Positions 44,370 to 53,423 of a stretch of 64,000 nt of DNA are shown in pieces (within the stretch, counting starts at the first letter, position 1; each line of letters starts with the position of its first letter). The stretch lies in contig PAJV01000077.1 in the NCBI GenBank assembly GCA_002706765.1, positions 62,001-126,000 of the forward strand, in the 5' to 3' direction. The notes beneath the pieces were generated by a model, which saw nothing but the letters and a program-made list of their open reading frames with translations, searched no databases and was not told the DNA's origin. A program made the position numbers and the translations under genes. The DNA comes from Gimesia sp. GTDB taxonomy: Bacteria; Planctomycetota; Planctomycetia; Planctomycetales; Planctomycetaceae.

Positions 44370-44990
44370 ATGCACGCTTACCCCAGTGATATCGCCTTTA
44401 CAGAATCCGTGAAAGCGGTGCAGACACAAAAAGGTTCACGCTCACAGTACGCCCGGATGGAACAGAGGTCTGGCTGGCAGACAAAAGTGACAGCAGAACT
44501 AAAGACATTTCTATCAGAACTCGACATGTTTTACCTGGGAACTGCCAGTCAGTCCGGGCAGCCTTACATACAATATCGCGGAGGCAGCCCCGGCTTTCTC
44601 AAAGTCCTCGATCAATCAACACTGGGTTTCGCCGATTTTGCCGGCAACCAGCAGTTCATTACTCTGGGTAACCTCGCTGAAAATCCCCAGGCATTTCTGT
44701 TTCTGATCGATTACGTCCAGCGTCGGCGTGTGAAGATCTGGGGAACCGCCCGGTCTGTCGAAGATGATCCGGAACTGCTCGCGCAACTGCACGACCCGGC
44801 TTATCCTGGACGGGTTGAGCGTGCCATCCTGTTTACTGTCACCGCCTGGGACATAAACTGCCCCCAGCATATTCACCCGCGTCTGCCGCAAGCGGACGTC
44901 CTGAAACTCGTTGAACAGTTGCAGACAGAAAACCAGCAACTCAAAGCAGAACAGGCCAGACTTCACATGAAAATGGAATCTGGCCTGTAA
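44370..44990 (+). CDS. Pyridoxamine 5'-phosphate oxidase-family protein
   Basis: A 206-residue flavin-binding split-barrel protein. MFYLGTASQSGQPYIQYRGGSPGFLKVLD and LAENPQAFLFLIDYVQRRRVKIWGTA are characteristic of the group with a C-terminal helix. The C-terminal 35 residues form a coiled coil (VEQLQTENQQLKAEQARL). A ten-base inverted repeat at its very end (ACAGGCCAGA 44951-44960 / TCTGGCCTGT 44979-44988) may help termination. Reaction unknown. Confidence 0.87.
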   Translation: MHAYPSDIAFTESVKAVQTQKGSRSQYARMEQRSGWQTKVTAELKTFLSELDMFYLGTASQSGQPYIQYRGGSPGFLKVLDQSTLGFADFAGNQQFITLGNLAENPQAFLFLIDYVQRRRVKIWGTARSVEDDPELLAQLHDPAYPGRVERAILFTVTAWDINCPQHIHPRLPQADVLKLVEQLQTENQQLKAEQARLHMKMESGL

Positions 44991-45025
44991 AATGGAGCCT
45001 CTGGAATCAGACGGGGTCAGTCAGA

Positions 45026-47596
45026 TCAATAGTTGTTGTCAGAAGCGTTTCCAGAACCGGTATTGGATCCCACACCGCTCTGCGGTGTCCCTGTCTGGAC
45101 GTCATAACCCTTCAACGCATTATCGATCGCAGAGTTGTTCGAGAAGGATGCGGTGTTACCTCCTGAGAAATTCACGATCGAGAAACCATTGCCCGAGTTG
45201 CTCCGGGCAGTGTTTCCGTCCAGGGTGCCTCCCTGAATCGGGGCAATAAAATCGTACCCGTTACCCTGGTTTCCTGTGGCGAGATTATTGCTGATCGTAC
45301 CCCCACTGACGATATCGTCAAAATCAAAGCCAACGTCCTGATTTCCGGTAGCCGTGTTGCCTGTGATCACCCCGCCCGTAATATCTTCAAAGTCAAACCC
45401 GTCGTCGACGTTATTACTGGCCACGTTGTTCACAATCGTTCCGCCCGATACGGTATCACCGAATTTGATTCCGTTATCCTGGTTGCCGGTGGCAGTATTT
45501 CCACTAAACGTCCCGCCGCTGACCTCTCCAAAGAAGGCGATCCCGTTCACACCATTTCCGGTCGCGATATTATTACTGATTGTTCCCCCATCGAAGTCAT
45601 CAAAATCAAATCCATCATCTCCATTTTCTGTCGCGGTATTATTCGAAAACGTTCCGCCATGAAAAATATCACGGAAATAGAATCCGTCATACCGGTTGTT
45701 GCTGGCGATGTTGCCGGTAATGGTTCCTCCATCGATGTCTTCATCAAAATAGAATCCAACATCATTTCGTGCGGAAATATTTCCAGAAAACGTTCCGCCT
45801 TCGATCTGACCATAGAAAGCGAAACCGGCGTAAGCATTGTCCAGCGCCTGGTTGCCACTGATGGTTCCGTCATTGACACCATAAAATTCAAATCCGAATT
45901 CGCCGTTGTTGCTGGCAATGTTATTTGAGAACACGCCACCGTCCATATCATATTCAAAGTAAAAGCCAGATGAGGCATTGTTCTGCGCGGTATTCCCGGT
46001 AATGGTACCTGCATTAAATCGCTCGATATAGAATCCTTCCTTGTCGTTATTTTCAGCGATGTTATTTGAGATCGTTCCACCGTTAATCCGCCTGAAATAA
46101 TAACCGTAATCATTTCCGCTGGATGTATTACGTGAAATCGTTCCCCCCGTTAAGTTTTCAATTTCCAGACCATCGTTAAACGTGAGTTTTCCATTTCCTG
46201 TGAAGGTATTATCTGTGATGGAACCGTTAGTGTCCCCTTCCAGATGCACGCCATCTTCATCTGCACCGCTGATGGTATTTCTGTTAATCGTGAAACCACT
46301 CAGATTATTACCATAGATTCCATTTTGCCCGCCCGTGATATTCATACCCACGATACTGGAACGGTCCGCCATCGTGAAGACATCAATCGAAGTCAGCGAA
46401 CCATTCACGATCGGTTGCGCGCCATAGCTGAAGCTGGCGACAGCACCGGAATTACAACCCACAACATTCACACTATTGCCACCAGCCAGCGCGAGTTGGC
46501 CATCATTAAAGACAAAACCGGTGCTGGTATTGATCGTTCCTTTGGAACCGTCAAACAGCACGACACTGTCTGATCCCGCGGCGTTGAAGACGGCTTCGGC
46601 ATTGACTGTATCCGCATCGATCAACGTAAGATCCTTCAGTTCCTGTCCGGTCAGCTGCAGTTTCGCACATTCTTCCGGTCCCCGGGCCTGGTTCAACACG
46701 ATATCGATATCACGCACGATCGGGTTCACCATCCGGCGCTGGAAGCGAGTCAATTTCTGACTGTCTCCATTGCCCGGCAGAGGAATTCGCACGGTCAACA
46801 GGCCGGTCCCCTGGGAGCCCCGTACTTCGTCATACTGATACTGTCCAGCCAGCACGACACGCGAACCATTCCCCAGCCAGGGGAGATCGAACATCCGGTA
46901 CTCGACCCGGGCGCGTGGACCTGTCATCTCTTGAAAGCCAGGGGCCGAATTATCAAAGTAATATCCGCCTACGTAACCTCGCAGTTCTGCATCCAGATTC
47001 GATTCAGGGAATGTTTTCAAGAGCCGCCCGACTTCAAAATCGGTTCCCCAGTAAGCACGTTCTTCACCGGCCCGCATCACGATATTATTACCACTCAGAT
47101 AGGCAGTATTCAGCGAGTCCACTCGTTGCTGTTTGAGCGAGGGAACATAGCCGTTCACGCGGAAATCCCACTCAATACTGAGCAGTTCAAAACCAAAGCT
47201 GCCCTGGCGAAAGATATTGCTGTACTGACTGCGGCGGACATCGTAGAAGCCATACATGCCGGCGATCCACTGGTCGTTTACCATCCGCCGGTAAGCCAGA
47301 CCGAAATTTCCTTCTGCGGAGGAATCGTCAAAGATATTTCCTCGCAGATCCGCAAAGAACAGACTTTCTTCATCCTGTGCCAGGGGAATAAACAGCAGCC
47401 CCTGACCATTATCATTCACGCCGCCCGCCTGCCCGGTGAAATCAAAATAGGCGCGGTACAGATAATCTTCTTCCTGGATCCATTCCGGCTGATCATCGGG
47501 TGCCGGATCCTGGGCGAAGATATGTGAAGGGAAGAGCATCCCCAGCCCGGTCAGCAGTGACAGAAGCAGCGAACATCTAAATGAGCAGAGGGGCAT
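45026..47596 (-). CDS. Inverse autotransporter-like barrel with beta-helix passenger
   Basis: An 856-residue surface protein. Signal peptide to about residue 28 (HIFA/Q). Residues about 35-300 resemble the inverse autotransporter (intimin-type) beta-barrel: DFTGQAGGVNDNGQGLLFIPL, GNFGLAYRRMVNDQWIAGMYGFYDVRRS and GNGSRVVLAGQYQYDEVRG. Residues about 300-400 form a linker. From about 400 on is a right-handed parallel beta-helix with about 15 repeats of 22-24 residues (GGTISNN-type). No LysM, Ig-like or lectin domains as in intimin. Probably an outer-membrane anchored adhesin or carbohydrate-binding protein. Confidence 0.82.
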   Translation of the reverse strand: MPLCSFRCSLLLSLLTGLGMLFPSHIFAQDPAPDDQPEWIQEEDYLYRAYFDFTGQAGGVNDNGQGLLFIPLAQDEESLFFADLRGNIFDDSSAEGNFGLAYRRMVNDQWIAGMYGFYDVRRSQYSNIFRQGSFGFELLSIEWDFRVNGYVPSLKQQRVDSLNTAYLSGNNIVMRAGEERAYWGTDFEVGRLLKTFPESNLDAELRGYVGGYYFDNSAPGFQEMTGPRARVEYRMFDLPWLGNGSRVVLAGQYQYDEVRGSQGTGLLTVRIPLPGNGDSQKLTRFQRRMVNPIVRDIDIVLNQARGPEECAKLQLTGQELKDLTLIDADTVNAEAVFNAAGSDSVVLFDGSKGTINTSTGFVFNDGQLALAGGNSVNVVGCNSGAVASFSYGAQPIVNGSLTSIDVFTMADRSSIVGMNITGGQNGIYGNNLSGFTINRNTISGADEDGVHLEGDTNGSITDNTFTGNGKLTFNDGLEIENLTGGTISRNTSSGNDYGYYFRRINGGTISNNIAENNDKEGFYIERFNAGTITGNTAQNNASSGFYFEYDMDGGVFSNNIASNNGEFGFEFYGVNDGTISGNQALDNAYAGFAFYGQIEGGTFSGNISARNDVGFYFDEDIDGGTITGNIASNNRYDGFYFRDIFHGGTFSNNTATENGDDGFDFDDFDGGTISNNIATGNGVNGIAFFGEVSGGTFSGNTATGNQDNGIKFGDTVSGGTIVNNVASNNVDDGFDFEDITGGVITGNTATGNQDVGFDFDDIVSGGTISNNLATGNQGNGYDFIAPIQGGTLDGNTARSNSGNGFSIVNFSGGNTASFSNNSAIDNALKGYDVQTGTPQSGVGSNTGSGNASDNNY
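45095..46150 (-). repeat. Coding beta-helix repeat array
   Basis: About 15 imperfect units of 66-72 bases encode GG[TV][IF][ST]xNxAxxNxxxGFxF. Units differ in sequence, so this is protein-level repetition, with Asn ladder positions conserved. Adjacent units such as those near 45350 and 45480 are most alike. Confidence 0.8.
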
Positions 47597-48027
47597 TCGA
47601 CTCTCAATATGAATTGTCCGAGATCATAAAGTCCGTTTTATTACGATAAAGATGGTGACTCCATCAGTTATCTCGGTTTTATGGAGAGAGTTGACGCGAA
47701 CGAAAACTGTATTTCTGTACCTAAGCTCCCTCTGCTGCTCTTGCTACTGCCGGTCAGGTAAAATTTACCGGTTATATGGTTATTTGGGCCAGGATATTCA
47801 GCAGCCAGCCTGTCTGCTGAACCCGCTCCCAGTCACAGTCCCCGCGAGGCACACATGACTTTCTCTCAGGTTCCCATCACACAACTCGACGGCATCGGGA
47901 AGCGATCCGCACTGACGGTCACCGAACTGTTCGTCCCCAGAAAATCTCAACTCCAAGCCTCGTCTATTACAGATGCACCGATGGCTTTCGCTGCGTCAGT
48001 TTAGTGCAGGTTCTGCCTTGTAATTAA
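47597..48027. other. Region between barrel protein and PcfJ-like gene
   Basis: This 431-base gap is empty except for a short plus-strand frame at 47855-48004 listed separately. No promoter was identified with confidence. Confidence 0.4.
47855..48004 (+). CDS. Possible helix-hairpin-helix gene remnant
   Basis: A 49-codon frame starting MTFSQVPITQLDGIGKRSAL. The ITQLDGIGKRSA part resembles a helix-hairpin-helix DNA-binding motif; what follows (FVPRKSQLQASS) has no recognisable continuation. GCGAGG precedes the ATG. It may be the 5' end of a decayed gene or chance. Confidence 0.3.
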   Translation: MTFSQVPITQLDGIGKRSALTVTELFVPRKSQLQASSITDAPMAFAASV

Positions 48028-49248
48028 TCAGATTGACTCATTGAGAGTCAATCCCTCCTGGGCAGCCCAGCGATTTAAGATCTCTTTGACAGTTTCACTT
48101 GGTTCGCAATTATTCTTACCACTCGCCTGAAATATCATCTTTTTCTGGGGATGGACTTCGATCGTCAGTTGACGCCGCCTGCGACGCCCCGTTTTCACTT
48201 TCATTGACCAGATCGTTGTACTACGGCCGATGCAATCACCGATATAATCAGAAACACAATGATTCATCCGCCGACTTTCGTTCTGTAACTGTCGGGGAGT
48301 CAGCAGTTCCTCAATGCTCCAGACAGCATCTTCCTGCTCACACTGAAAAGCTTTAATATTGCTGCGATCCCAGGGAAAATCCAGGCGGCTCACTCCCGGA
48401 GGCGGCATGATCCCCTGCTCAATCAGATCTGACTGCCAGTGAACCATATGCCGCCTGAGTGTCATCAGCGAACGCCCCCTAAGAGAAAACTGAGGTTGAA
48501 CCGGAATTTCTCCGGCACCGGGACCCCAGACTTTCTCCGCCGGTTCATATCGCTGTTGGAAAATAAAATTAACAATCTCCACTACTTCGTCCGCAGAGAT
48601 CGGCTGATACTTAATCAGGAAGCGGACGACTGCATCCCAGAAAGGCTCATCAAATTTAGGTAGAGACAGCACAGTTCGGGTGACCAGGGTTCGAGCCAGC
48701 TTTGCATCTCCGCCGAGTGCCCGCACTCGTGACCAGAAGATTGCAGCGTAGGGCCGCAGGTCATCAGGTGCCTGCATAAAATGAGCCGCCATTTTCTTCG
48801 ACAGACGTTGACAGAATATATTCTGATATTTCCGCACACTCTGTCCACGTGCCAGATGCAGGTAGAGGTCCAGTTCCCAGCTTATTTCATGCTCATTCCA
48901 CCAGACGGTTGACATAAAATCGGGAACGGAATATTTATCGTATAAATGATGCACCAGCGAGCGGAGCTGAACCAGAGAACTTCCCTTGGGAACTACCCAG
49001 TCCTCCGGGGAGCGAATCCAGGCAAAACCGCGACGCGCCATCCTGACACAGGCCTGAATAACAACCCCCGCATTGACAGGATTAAGAAATCCTGCTTGTT
49101 GACGGGGTGAGAGCAGCTTCGTCCGCGCACGGATTACATGAATCAGTCGCCAGTATTTTTTCTGATGCGCACGTCGCATTGATCCATGCTGTGCAATCAG
49201 CGCATCCACCCTGCAGTCAGCGTGGTGTTTTCTTTGTTGAGAAGTCAT
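48028..49248 (-). CDS. PcfJ-like domain protein
   Basis: A 406-residue basic protein. The C-terminal third matches the PcfJ pattern: LLTPRQLQNESRRMNHCVSDYIGDCI, followed by a strand-rich IWSMKVKTGRRRRRQLTIEV and the final NCEPSETVKEILNRWAAQEGL. PcfJ is named for a conjugative-plasmid gene, but such proteins also occur singly on chromosomes, and there are no transfer genes here. Function unknown. Confidence 0.75.
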   Translation of the reverse strand: MTSQQRKHHADCRVDALIAQHGSMRRAHQKKYWRLIHVIRARTKLLSPRQQAGFLNPVNAGVVIQACVRMARRGFAWIRSPEDWVVPKGSSLVQLRSLVHHLYDKYSVPDFMSTVWWNEHEISWELDLYLHLARGQSVRKYQNIFCQRLSKKMAAHFMQAPDDLRPYAAIFWSRVRALGGDAKLARTLVTRTVLSLPKFDEPFWDAVVRFLIKYQPISADEVVEIVNFIFQQRYEPAEKVWGPGAGEIPVQPQFSLRGRSLMTLRRHMVHWQSDLIEQGIMPPPGVSRLDFPWDRSNIKAFQCEQEDAVWSIEELLTPRQLQNESRRMNHCVSDYIGDCIGRSTTIWSMKVKTGRRRRRQLTIEVHPQKKMIFQASGKNNCEPSETVKEILNRWAAQEGLTLNESI

Positions 49249-49551
49249 GATATCTATTCTGTTACCAGGAATTTTAAGCAGACTGGCGATGCGCAGGCAT
49301 CACCCCGAAAGCAACATCATTCGCGCACGACGCACCAATAATGCCTCACTTCAAACCGAACAGCTTAAACCTTTGTTAAACAGCATGACTTTCAACATTT
49401 CGTTACAAACGTCTCACCATGAAGCGGACAGAACTAAAAAACCTGATTTGTGTCTGTATTAACACAACAGCAAAACAATACTGCTGGAACAAATCTGTCA
49501 ACGTTGACACCTCAGTGAAACCGAGGTTCGTTCTTTTAGAGGAAATCAGTC
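49249..49551. other. Gene-free region
   Basis: This 303-base AT-rich gap lies between divergent genes. AGAGGAAA just before 49552 is the ribosome site of the next gene. Nothing else recognised. Confidence 0.4.
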
Positions 49552-50098
49552 GTGCAGCCCCTGGATCAGATCCTGTTGATTCTCGACATTGATGAGACAC
49601 TGCTTTATGCAGCAGATCGTCCACTTGAGCGAAAGCCAGACTGTCGAATCGGGCCGTATGCGGTTTATCTGCGGCCATTTCTGACTGATTTTTTAAACCA
49701 GGTTTCTCAGCACTACCGTATTGCAGTCTGGTCTTCTTCCAGCCCAGACTATGTTGAATCAGTTGTGAATTCCATTTTCCCGAAATGGATTATTCCAGAA
49801 TTCATCTGGAGCCGTGAACGTTGTATCACAAGATTCGATCCCGAGTGGCACGAACAGTACTACATTAAAGATCTGAAGAAAGTCAGGCGACAGGGATATA
49901 ATCTGGAACGCGTACTCATTGTGGATGATACACCCCAAAAAAGTTGAACGAAACTACGGCAACGCAATCTACGTCACCCCCTGGCTCGGTGACCAGAATG
50001 ATAATGAGTTGCAGCTGCTGACAAAATATCTGTTACAGCTCCGCGATAAAGCGAATCTCCGCTGCATTGAAAAACGGAACTGGAAAATTCATTTTTAA
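49552..50098 (+). pseudogene. FCP1/NLI-like HAD phosphatase, frameshifted
   Basis: The frame opens at a GTG (after AGAGGAAA) with LLILDIDETLLYAAD, the DxDxT phosphatase motif of HAD CTD-phosphatase-like proteins, and runs to VDDTPQKS before a stop at 49945-49947. If one A of the A6 run at about 49936-49941 is skipped, the reading continues as QKVERNYGNAIYVTPWLGD and on to a stop at 50098, giving about 181 residues, the expected family length and order. The family's conserved DD[ST]P-x-K-x(3-4)-NYGNAI block straddles the shift. This is a real frameshift, a slippage site or a sequence error. Confidence 0.8.
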
Positions 50099-50181
50099 AA
50101 CAGAATATTCGAGAACCTCGCTGAACTCGCCGTGTCTCCCTTCTCAAACCACTCTGTTCTCTGACCCAGCGGAGGTGTGAT

Positions 50182-50392
50182 ATGTACGATTCCGAATTCG
50201 ACGAACGGCCCTTTTTTTGAAACGATGAGCAAACGCCGCACAGGCTTCCCGTCTGAAACACAAGTCAAACGGGGCACCCGCATTGTGCATGGCGTTAAGC
50301 TGCTCGAAGAAAAACTGGGCCGCAACGATTTATGCCTCTGCGGCTCCGGCAGGCGCTTCAAAAAGTGCTGCCTCACGCGGGGCTGCTTTTGA
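50182..50392 (+). pseudogene. SEC-C motif protein, apparent frameshift
   Basis: A perfect ribosome site GGAGG (50171-50175) stands six bases before ATG 50182, but that frame stops after 12 codons at the end of a T7 run (50212-50218). Skipping one T joins it to the frame with [13 protein letters not shown] and the zinc-binding SEC-C motif [18 protein letters not shown], ending at 50392, for 69 residues. Alternatively translation starts at ATG 50225, which has no ribosome site and would give 55 residues. The SEC-C motif is well supported; the start is not. Confidence 0.65.
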
Positions 50393-50433
50393 CGGCGTGA
50401 ACCGCAATCACTTTTTTCAGAGAATAACGGACG

Positions 50434-50461
50434 GGCGCGGGAATGATCCCGCGCCGGTTTT
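50434..50461 (+). terminator. Rho-independent terminator
   Basis: GGCGCGGGA (50434-50442) pairs with TCCCGCGCC (50447-50455) with a four-base loop, followed by GGTTTT. It separates the SEC-C gene from the RNA repair genes. A tandem repeat GTCACTGAGTT (50464-50474, 50479-50489) follows. Confidence 0.8.
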
Positions 50462-50595
50462 CCGTCACTGAGTTTTTTGTCACTGAGTTCTCACCTCAGC
50501 CGTTTTCTGTCAGAATCGACACAGAGAATCTGCGCATGCTGAAACGGCTGAATCTGATACATCCCCTTCACTTTTGTTAAAGAGAGTCCGGACCG

Positions 50596-51336
50596 ATGGG
50601 CAGTTCCCATGATCAATTTGTCAAATATCCGCGAACACCTCATCTGTTCGGCTCTACGGGGACGGCAGACGATAAACGGCTCAGCGAACAGGCTTCGTTA
50701 CAGTTCATTGCCGATCCATCTCTCATCGTGGAGGAAAAAATAGACGGCACCAACGTCGGACTTCATTTCTCTCCCACCGGAGAACTCGTTCTGCAGTGTC
50801 GGGGGCACCTGATTAACGAAGGCATGCACCCACAGTACGATCTGTTCAAGCAATGGGCCATGGTCAAACGACCGGTCCTGGAACAGATGCTGGAAGACCG
50901 GTTCATCCTGTTTGGCGAATGGGTCTATGCACGGCACTCGATTCATTATCGCAGCCTGCCGCACTACTTCTTTGAATTTGACATTTACGATAAAGTAAAA
51001 CAGGTTTTTCTCAGCCTCGCCTGCCGGCTGGAACTGCTTGCAGGGACCGGCATCGAAACGGTGCCCGTGATTCATACCGGCCCCCTGGCACGCAAAGACC
51101 TGGAGACGCTGATTGGCCAGTCTGCCTTTGACAGCGCCTTTGATAATCCTTATACCAGCAACACGGACAACCTGATGGAAGGCGTTTATCTCCGCACCGA
51201 AGCGGGTGGAGTCGTCACCGGCAGGTCCAAGTTTGTCCGTCCCGAATTTGTAGAAAAAATCAAACAGAGCAGCCACTGGCAACACCAGGCAATGGTCCCC
51301 AACCTGCTCTCGAAACAGGCAGATATCTGGTCATAA
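50596..51336 (+). CDS. RNA ligase-family protein
   Basis: A 246-residue minimal nucleotidyltransferase-type ligase. Motif I reads EEKIDGTN with K48 as the predicted AMP-accepting lysine. Motif III-like [11 protein letters not shown], motif IV EGVYLR and motif [11 protein letters not shown] follow in order. It lacks the C-terminal domain of Rnl2, and resembles the small RNA_ligase family. First gene of the RNA repair island; a ribosome site AGAGAG precedes the ATG. It would seal 3'-OH/5'-PO4 RNA ends, with the kinase encoded nearby making the 5' phosphate. Confidence 0.87.
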   Translation: MGSSHDQFVKYPRTPHLFGSTGTADDKRLSEQASLQFIADPSLIVEEKIDGTNVGLHFSPTGELVLQCRGHLINEGMHPQYDLFKQWAMVKRPVLEQMLEDRFILFGEWVYARHSIHYRSLPHYFFEFDIYDKVKQVFLSLACRLELLAGTGIETVPVIHTGPLARKDLETLIGQSAFDSAFDNPYTSNTDNLMEGVYLRTEAGGVVTGRSKFVRPEFVEKIKQSSHWQHQAMVPNLLSKQADIWS

Positions 51337-51357
51337 TAGAAATGAGTTTAAAAAAGA

Positions 51358-51753
51358 ATGTCAGAATTTGGACTGATCGCGTATGGACGATCCGGTAACT
51401 GGGAATTGATGGTCGATAAATTACTCGAAGAACCGGAAACATTGGGGTTACAGATCGAATCGTCTTTGATCGCACTACAATTAGAAATTTCGAACCTTAA
51501 TCTTCTGAAAGACTGGCAAAACTATTGGAATAACATTGAATCTGAAGGTCGAGTGGAAAATCGTTCTTTCCAAATTGGGCGATTAGAAAAGCTCCCCGTC
51601 ATAATCAACTATGACACGGAATATAGTGATCGACTCTTTATTGTAGTAAATGAAACAGCTAACGGAAGACTCGGTGTGACTGTAGCCGGAGAAGACTATC
51701 ACCAGCTACGGAATGCACTTTTAGAAGCGATCAGTGATTTGGAAGCAAGCTAA
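51358..51753 (+). CDS. Hypothetical protein in RNA repair island
   Basis: A 131-residue soluble protein with an N-terminal helix-rich part (LLEEPETLGLQIESSLIALQLEI) and strands in the second half (RLFIVVNETANGRLGVTVAG). Codon use is visibly AT-richer than in the flanking genes. No family recognised. The next gene's ATG follows its stop codon without a gap. Confidence 0.6.
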   Translation: MSEFGLIAYGRSGNWELMVDKLLEEPETLGLQIESSLIALQLEISNLNLLKDWQNYWNNIESEGRVENRSFQIGRLEKLPVIINYDTEYSDRLFIVVNETANGRLGVTVAGEDYHQLRNALLEAISDLEAS

Positions 51754-52863
51754 ATGAACTGGAAAAAGCTGTCTCAGGTATCTCTGAATGACATTCTGAC
51801 CTGGGCCGCCACGCAGCCCTGGTGCCAGGCAATGTCCGACTGCGCGCAGGATGCCCAGTGGCACGCCGAAGGGGATGTCTGGACGCACACCCAACTCGTC
51901 TGCCGCCAGTTACCGGAACTGAATGAGTGGTCTGCCTTATGCAGCCGGGAACAGTCCATCCTGATCTTCACCGCGCTGCTGCACGACGCAGCCAAACCGC
52001 TGACTACGCAGCTCGATCCCGAAACCGGCCGCCTGCGTTCGCCCAAACATGCCGTGAAAGGAGAGTATCTGGCGCGAAATGTTCTGCGCGGACTGGGCTG
52101 TGATCTGGAAACCCGCGAGACCATCTGCCGCCTGGTCCGCTATCATGGTCGTCCCGCCTTTCTGCTGGAAAAACCGAATCCGGAACAGGAAGTGATTTCC
52201 CTCTCTTGGCTGGTCAACCATCGTCTGCTCTACCTGTTTGCCCTGGCCGACACGCGCGGCAGGACGACCAACAGCATGTCTCGTCCGGAAGAAAATCTGC
52301 GGTTCTGGAAAATGATTGCCGAGGAACAGCACTGCTTCGATCAGCCCTACCCGTTCGCCAACGATCAGGCGCGATTCCTGTTTTATCACACGCCGGAACC
52401 GAACGTGCACTATGTGCCTCATGAAGACTTCAGTTGCACGGTCACTATGCTGTCCGGCCTGCCGGGCTCGGGAAAAGATACCTGGCTCGCACGGCACCGT
52501 ACGGATTTGCCCACCGTCTCGCTGGATGACATGCGCGACGACCTGGACGTCGAACCGACGGACAACCAGGGAGCCGTCGTCCAACTCGCCCGGGAACGCT
52601 GCCGCGAACTGTTGCGCGAAAAATCTGATTTCGCTTTCAACGCCACCAATCTGACACGGCAGATACGCCAACGCTGGCTTCGGCTCTTTACCGACTACGG
52701 AGCCCGCATCGAATTGATCTACCTGGAACCGCCGCTGGAAACGATATTGAAACAGAATCGCCAGTGTCCCCAGCCGGTCCCGGAAAATGTCATCCGCCGT
52801 CTGGTAGAAAAAGTCGAACCTCCCACACTGACAGAGGCTCATACACTAGACTATCTGTATTGA
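51754..52863 (+). CDS. HD domain - polynucleotide kinase fusion
   Basis: A 369-residue two-domain protein. Residues about 15-190 form an HD phosphohydrolase domain: [21 protein letters not shown] (H77, D78) and RYHGRP. Residues about 228-369 form a P-loop kinase: [11 protein letters not shown] (from about 233) and SLDDMRDDL (D258-R261), the D-x-x-R acceptor motif of T4 polynucleotide kinase-like 5'-OH kinases. This predicts 5' phosphorylation of RNA combined with removal of a phosphate, possibly 2',3'-cyclic, from the other end. It lies between a ligase and Hen1/Pnkp genes. Substrate is inferred. Confidence 0.85.
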   Translation: MNWKKLSQVSLNDILTWAATQPWCQAMSDCAQDAQWHAEGDVWTHTQLVCRQLPELNEWSALCSREQSILIFTALLHDAAKPLTTQLDPETGRLRSPKHAVKGEYLARNVLRGLGCDLETRETICRLVRYHGRPAFLLEKPNPEQEVISLSWLVNHRLLYLFALADTRGRTTNSMSRPEENLRFWKMIAEEQHCFDQPYPFANDQARFLFYHTPEPNVHYVPHEDFSCTVTMLSGLPGSGKDTWLARHRTDLPTVSLDDMRDDLDVEPTDNQGAVVQLARERCRELLREKSDFAFNATNLTRQIRQRWLRLFTDYGARIELIYLEPPLETILKQNRQCPQPVPENVIRRLVEKVEPPTLTEAHTLDYLY

Positions 52864-52895
52864 CCCTTTCGTCTTCCGATCTTAAGGACCTCCTA

Positions 52896-53417
52896 ATGTT
52901 GAAAGAGTACAATTATGTTGGTCCTCCTGAAATCCGGGCGCAGTTGAATTCAGTACGCATCAGTCGACCTGTTAACACGCATCAGGCATTACTTCACCAG
53001 GTCGAGCAACTCACAGTTGAGTTTGAAAATGGACCATATCTAACGGTGACGTTCATTATCGACACAGAGGGTCACCTGCATATCTGCGATCGCCATCAGG
53101 AACATGTCGCTTGCGCTTTGGGACGCCCGGTACTCAGTGCAGGCGAAATCACCTTCGCTTTAAAGCACGCAGATTACTACATTGAAAGAATTACGAATCA
53201 GTCCACAGGATATTGTCCGGAACCTGCTTCCTGGCAGGCCGTTGATTCAGCCCTCAGACGACTCGAAATACATTACCCTGACTTTTTTGAACCGGCATAT
53301 GACTTTCGTCGTTGCCCTCGTTGTGCACAACTCAATCTGATCAAAGACAACTATTATATTTGCGCAGTCTGTGAAACAGATCTGCCAGCGTTCTGGAATT
53401 GTGACCAGAAAGGATAG
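52896..53417 (+). CDS. Hypothetical zinc-ribbon protein in RNA repair island
   Basis: A 173-residue protein. The C-terminus has a zinc ribbon: CPRCAQLNLI then CAVCETDLP. The N-terminal part has strands and helices without recognisable family features. The start at 52896 follows AAGGACCTCC; the frame opens upstream inside the preceding gene. It ends six bases before hen1. Possibly a nucleic-acid-binding accessory. Confidence 0.65.
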   Translation: MLKEYNYVGPPEIRAQLNSVRISRPVNTHQALLHQVEQLTVEFENGPYLTVTFIIDTEGHLHICDRHQEHVACALGRPVLSAGEITFALKHADYYIERITNQSTGYCPEPASWQAVDSALRRLEIHYPDFFEPAYDFRRCPRCAQLNLIKDNYYICAVCETDLPAFWNCDQKG

Positions 53418-53423
53418 ACTCGA

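Noticed and set aside
45095-46150. Regular spaced repeats that could suggest a CRISPR or satellite array
   Set aside because: The repeats are inside one long frame, vary in sequence and encode GGT-type beta-helix coils; there are no identical repeats with unique spacers.
48028-49248. PcfJ-like protein as a sign of a conjugative element
   Set aside because: No relaxase, coupling protein, integrase or repeat ends are present; chromosomal stand-alone PcfJ-like genes are common.
50464-50489. Tandem 11-base repeat as an insertion-site duplication
   Set aside because: The copies are only four bases apart and enclose nothing; it looks like local slippage after the terminator.
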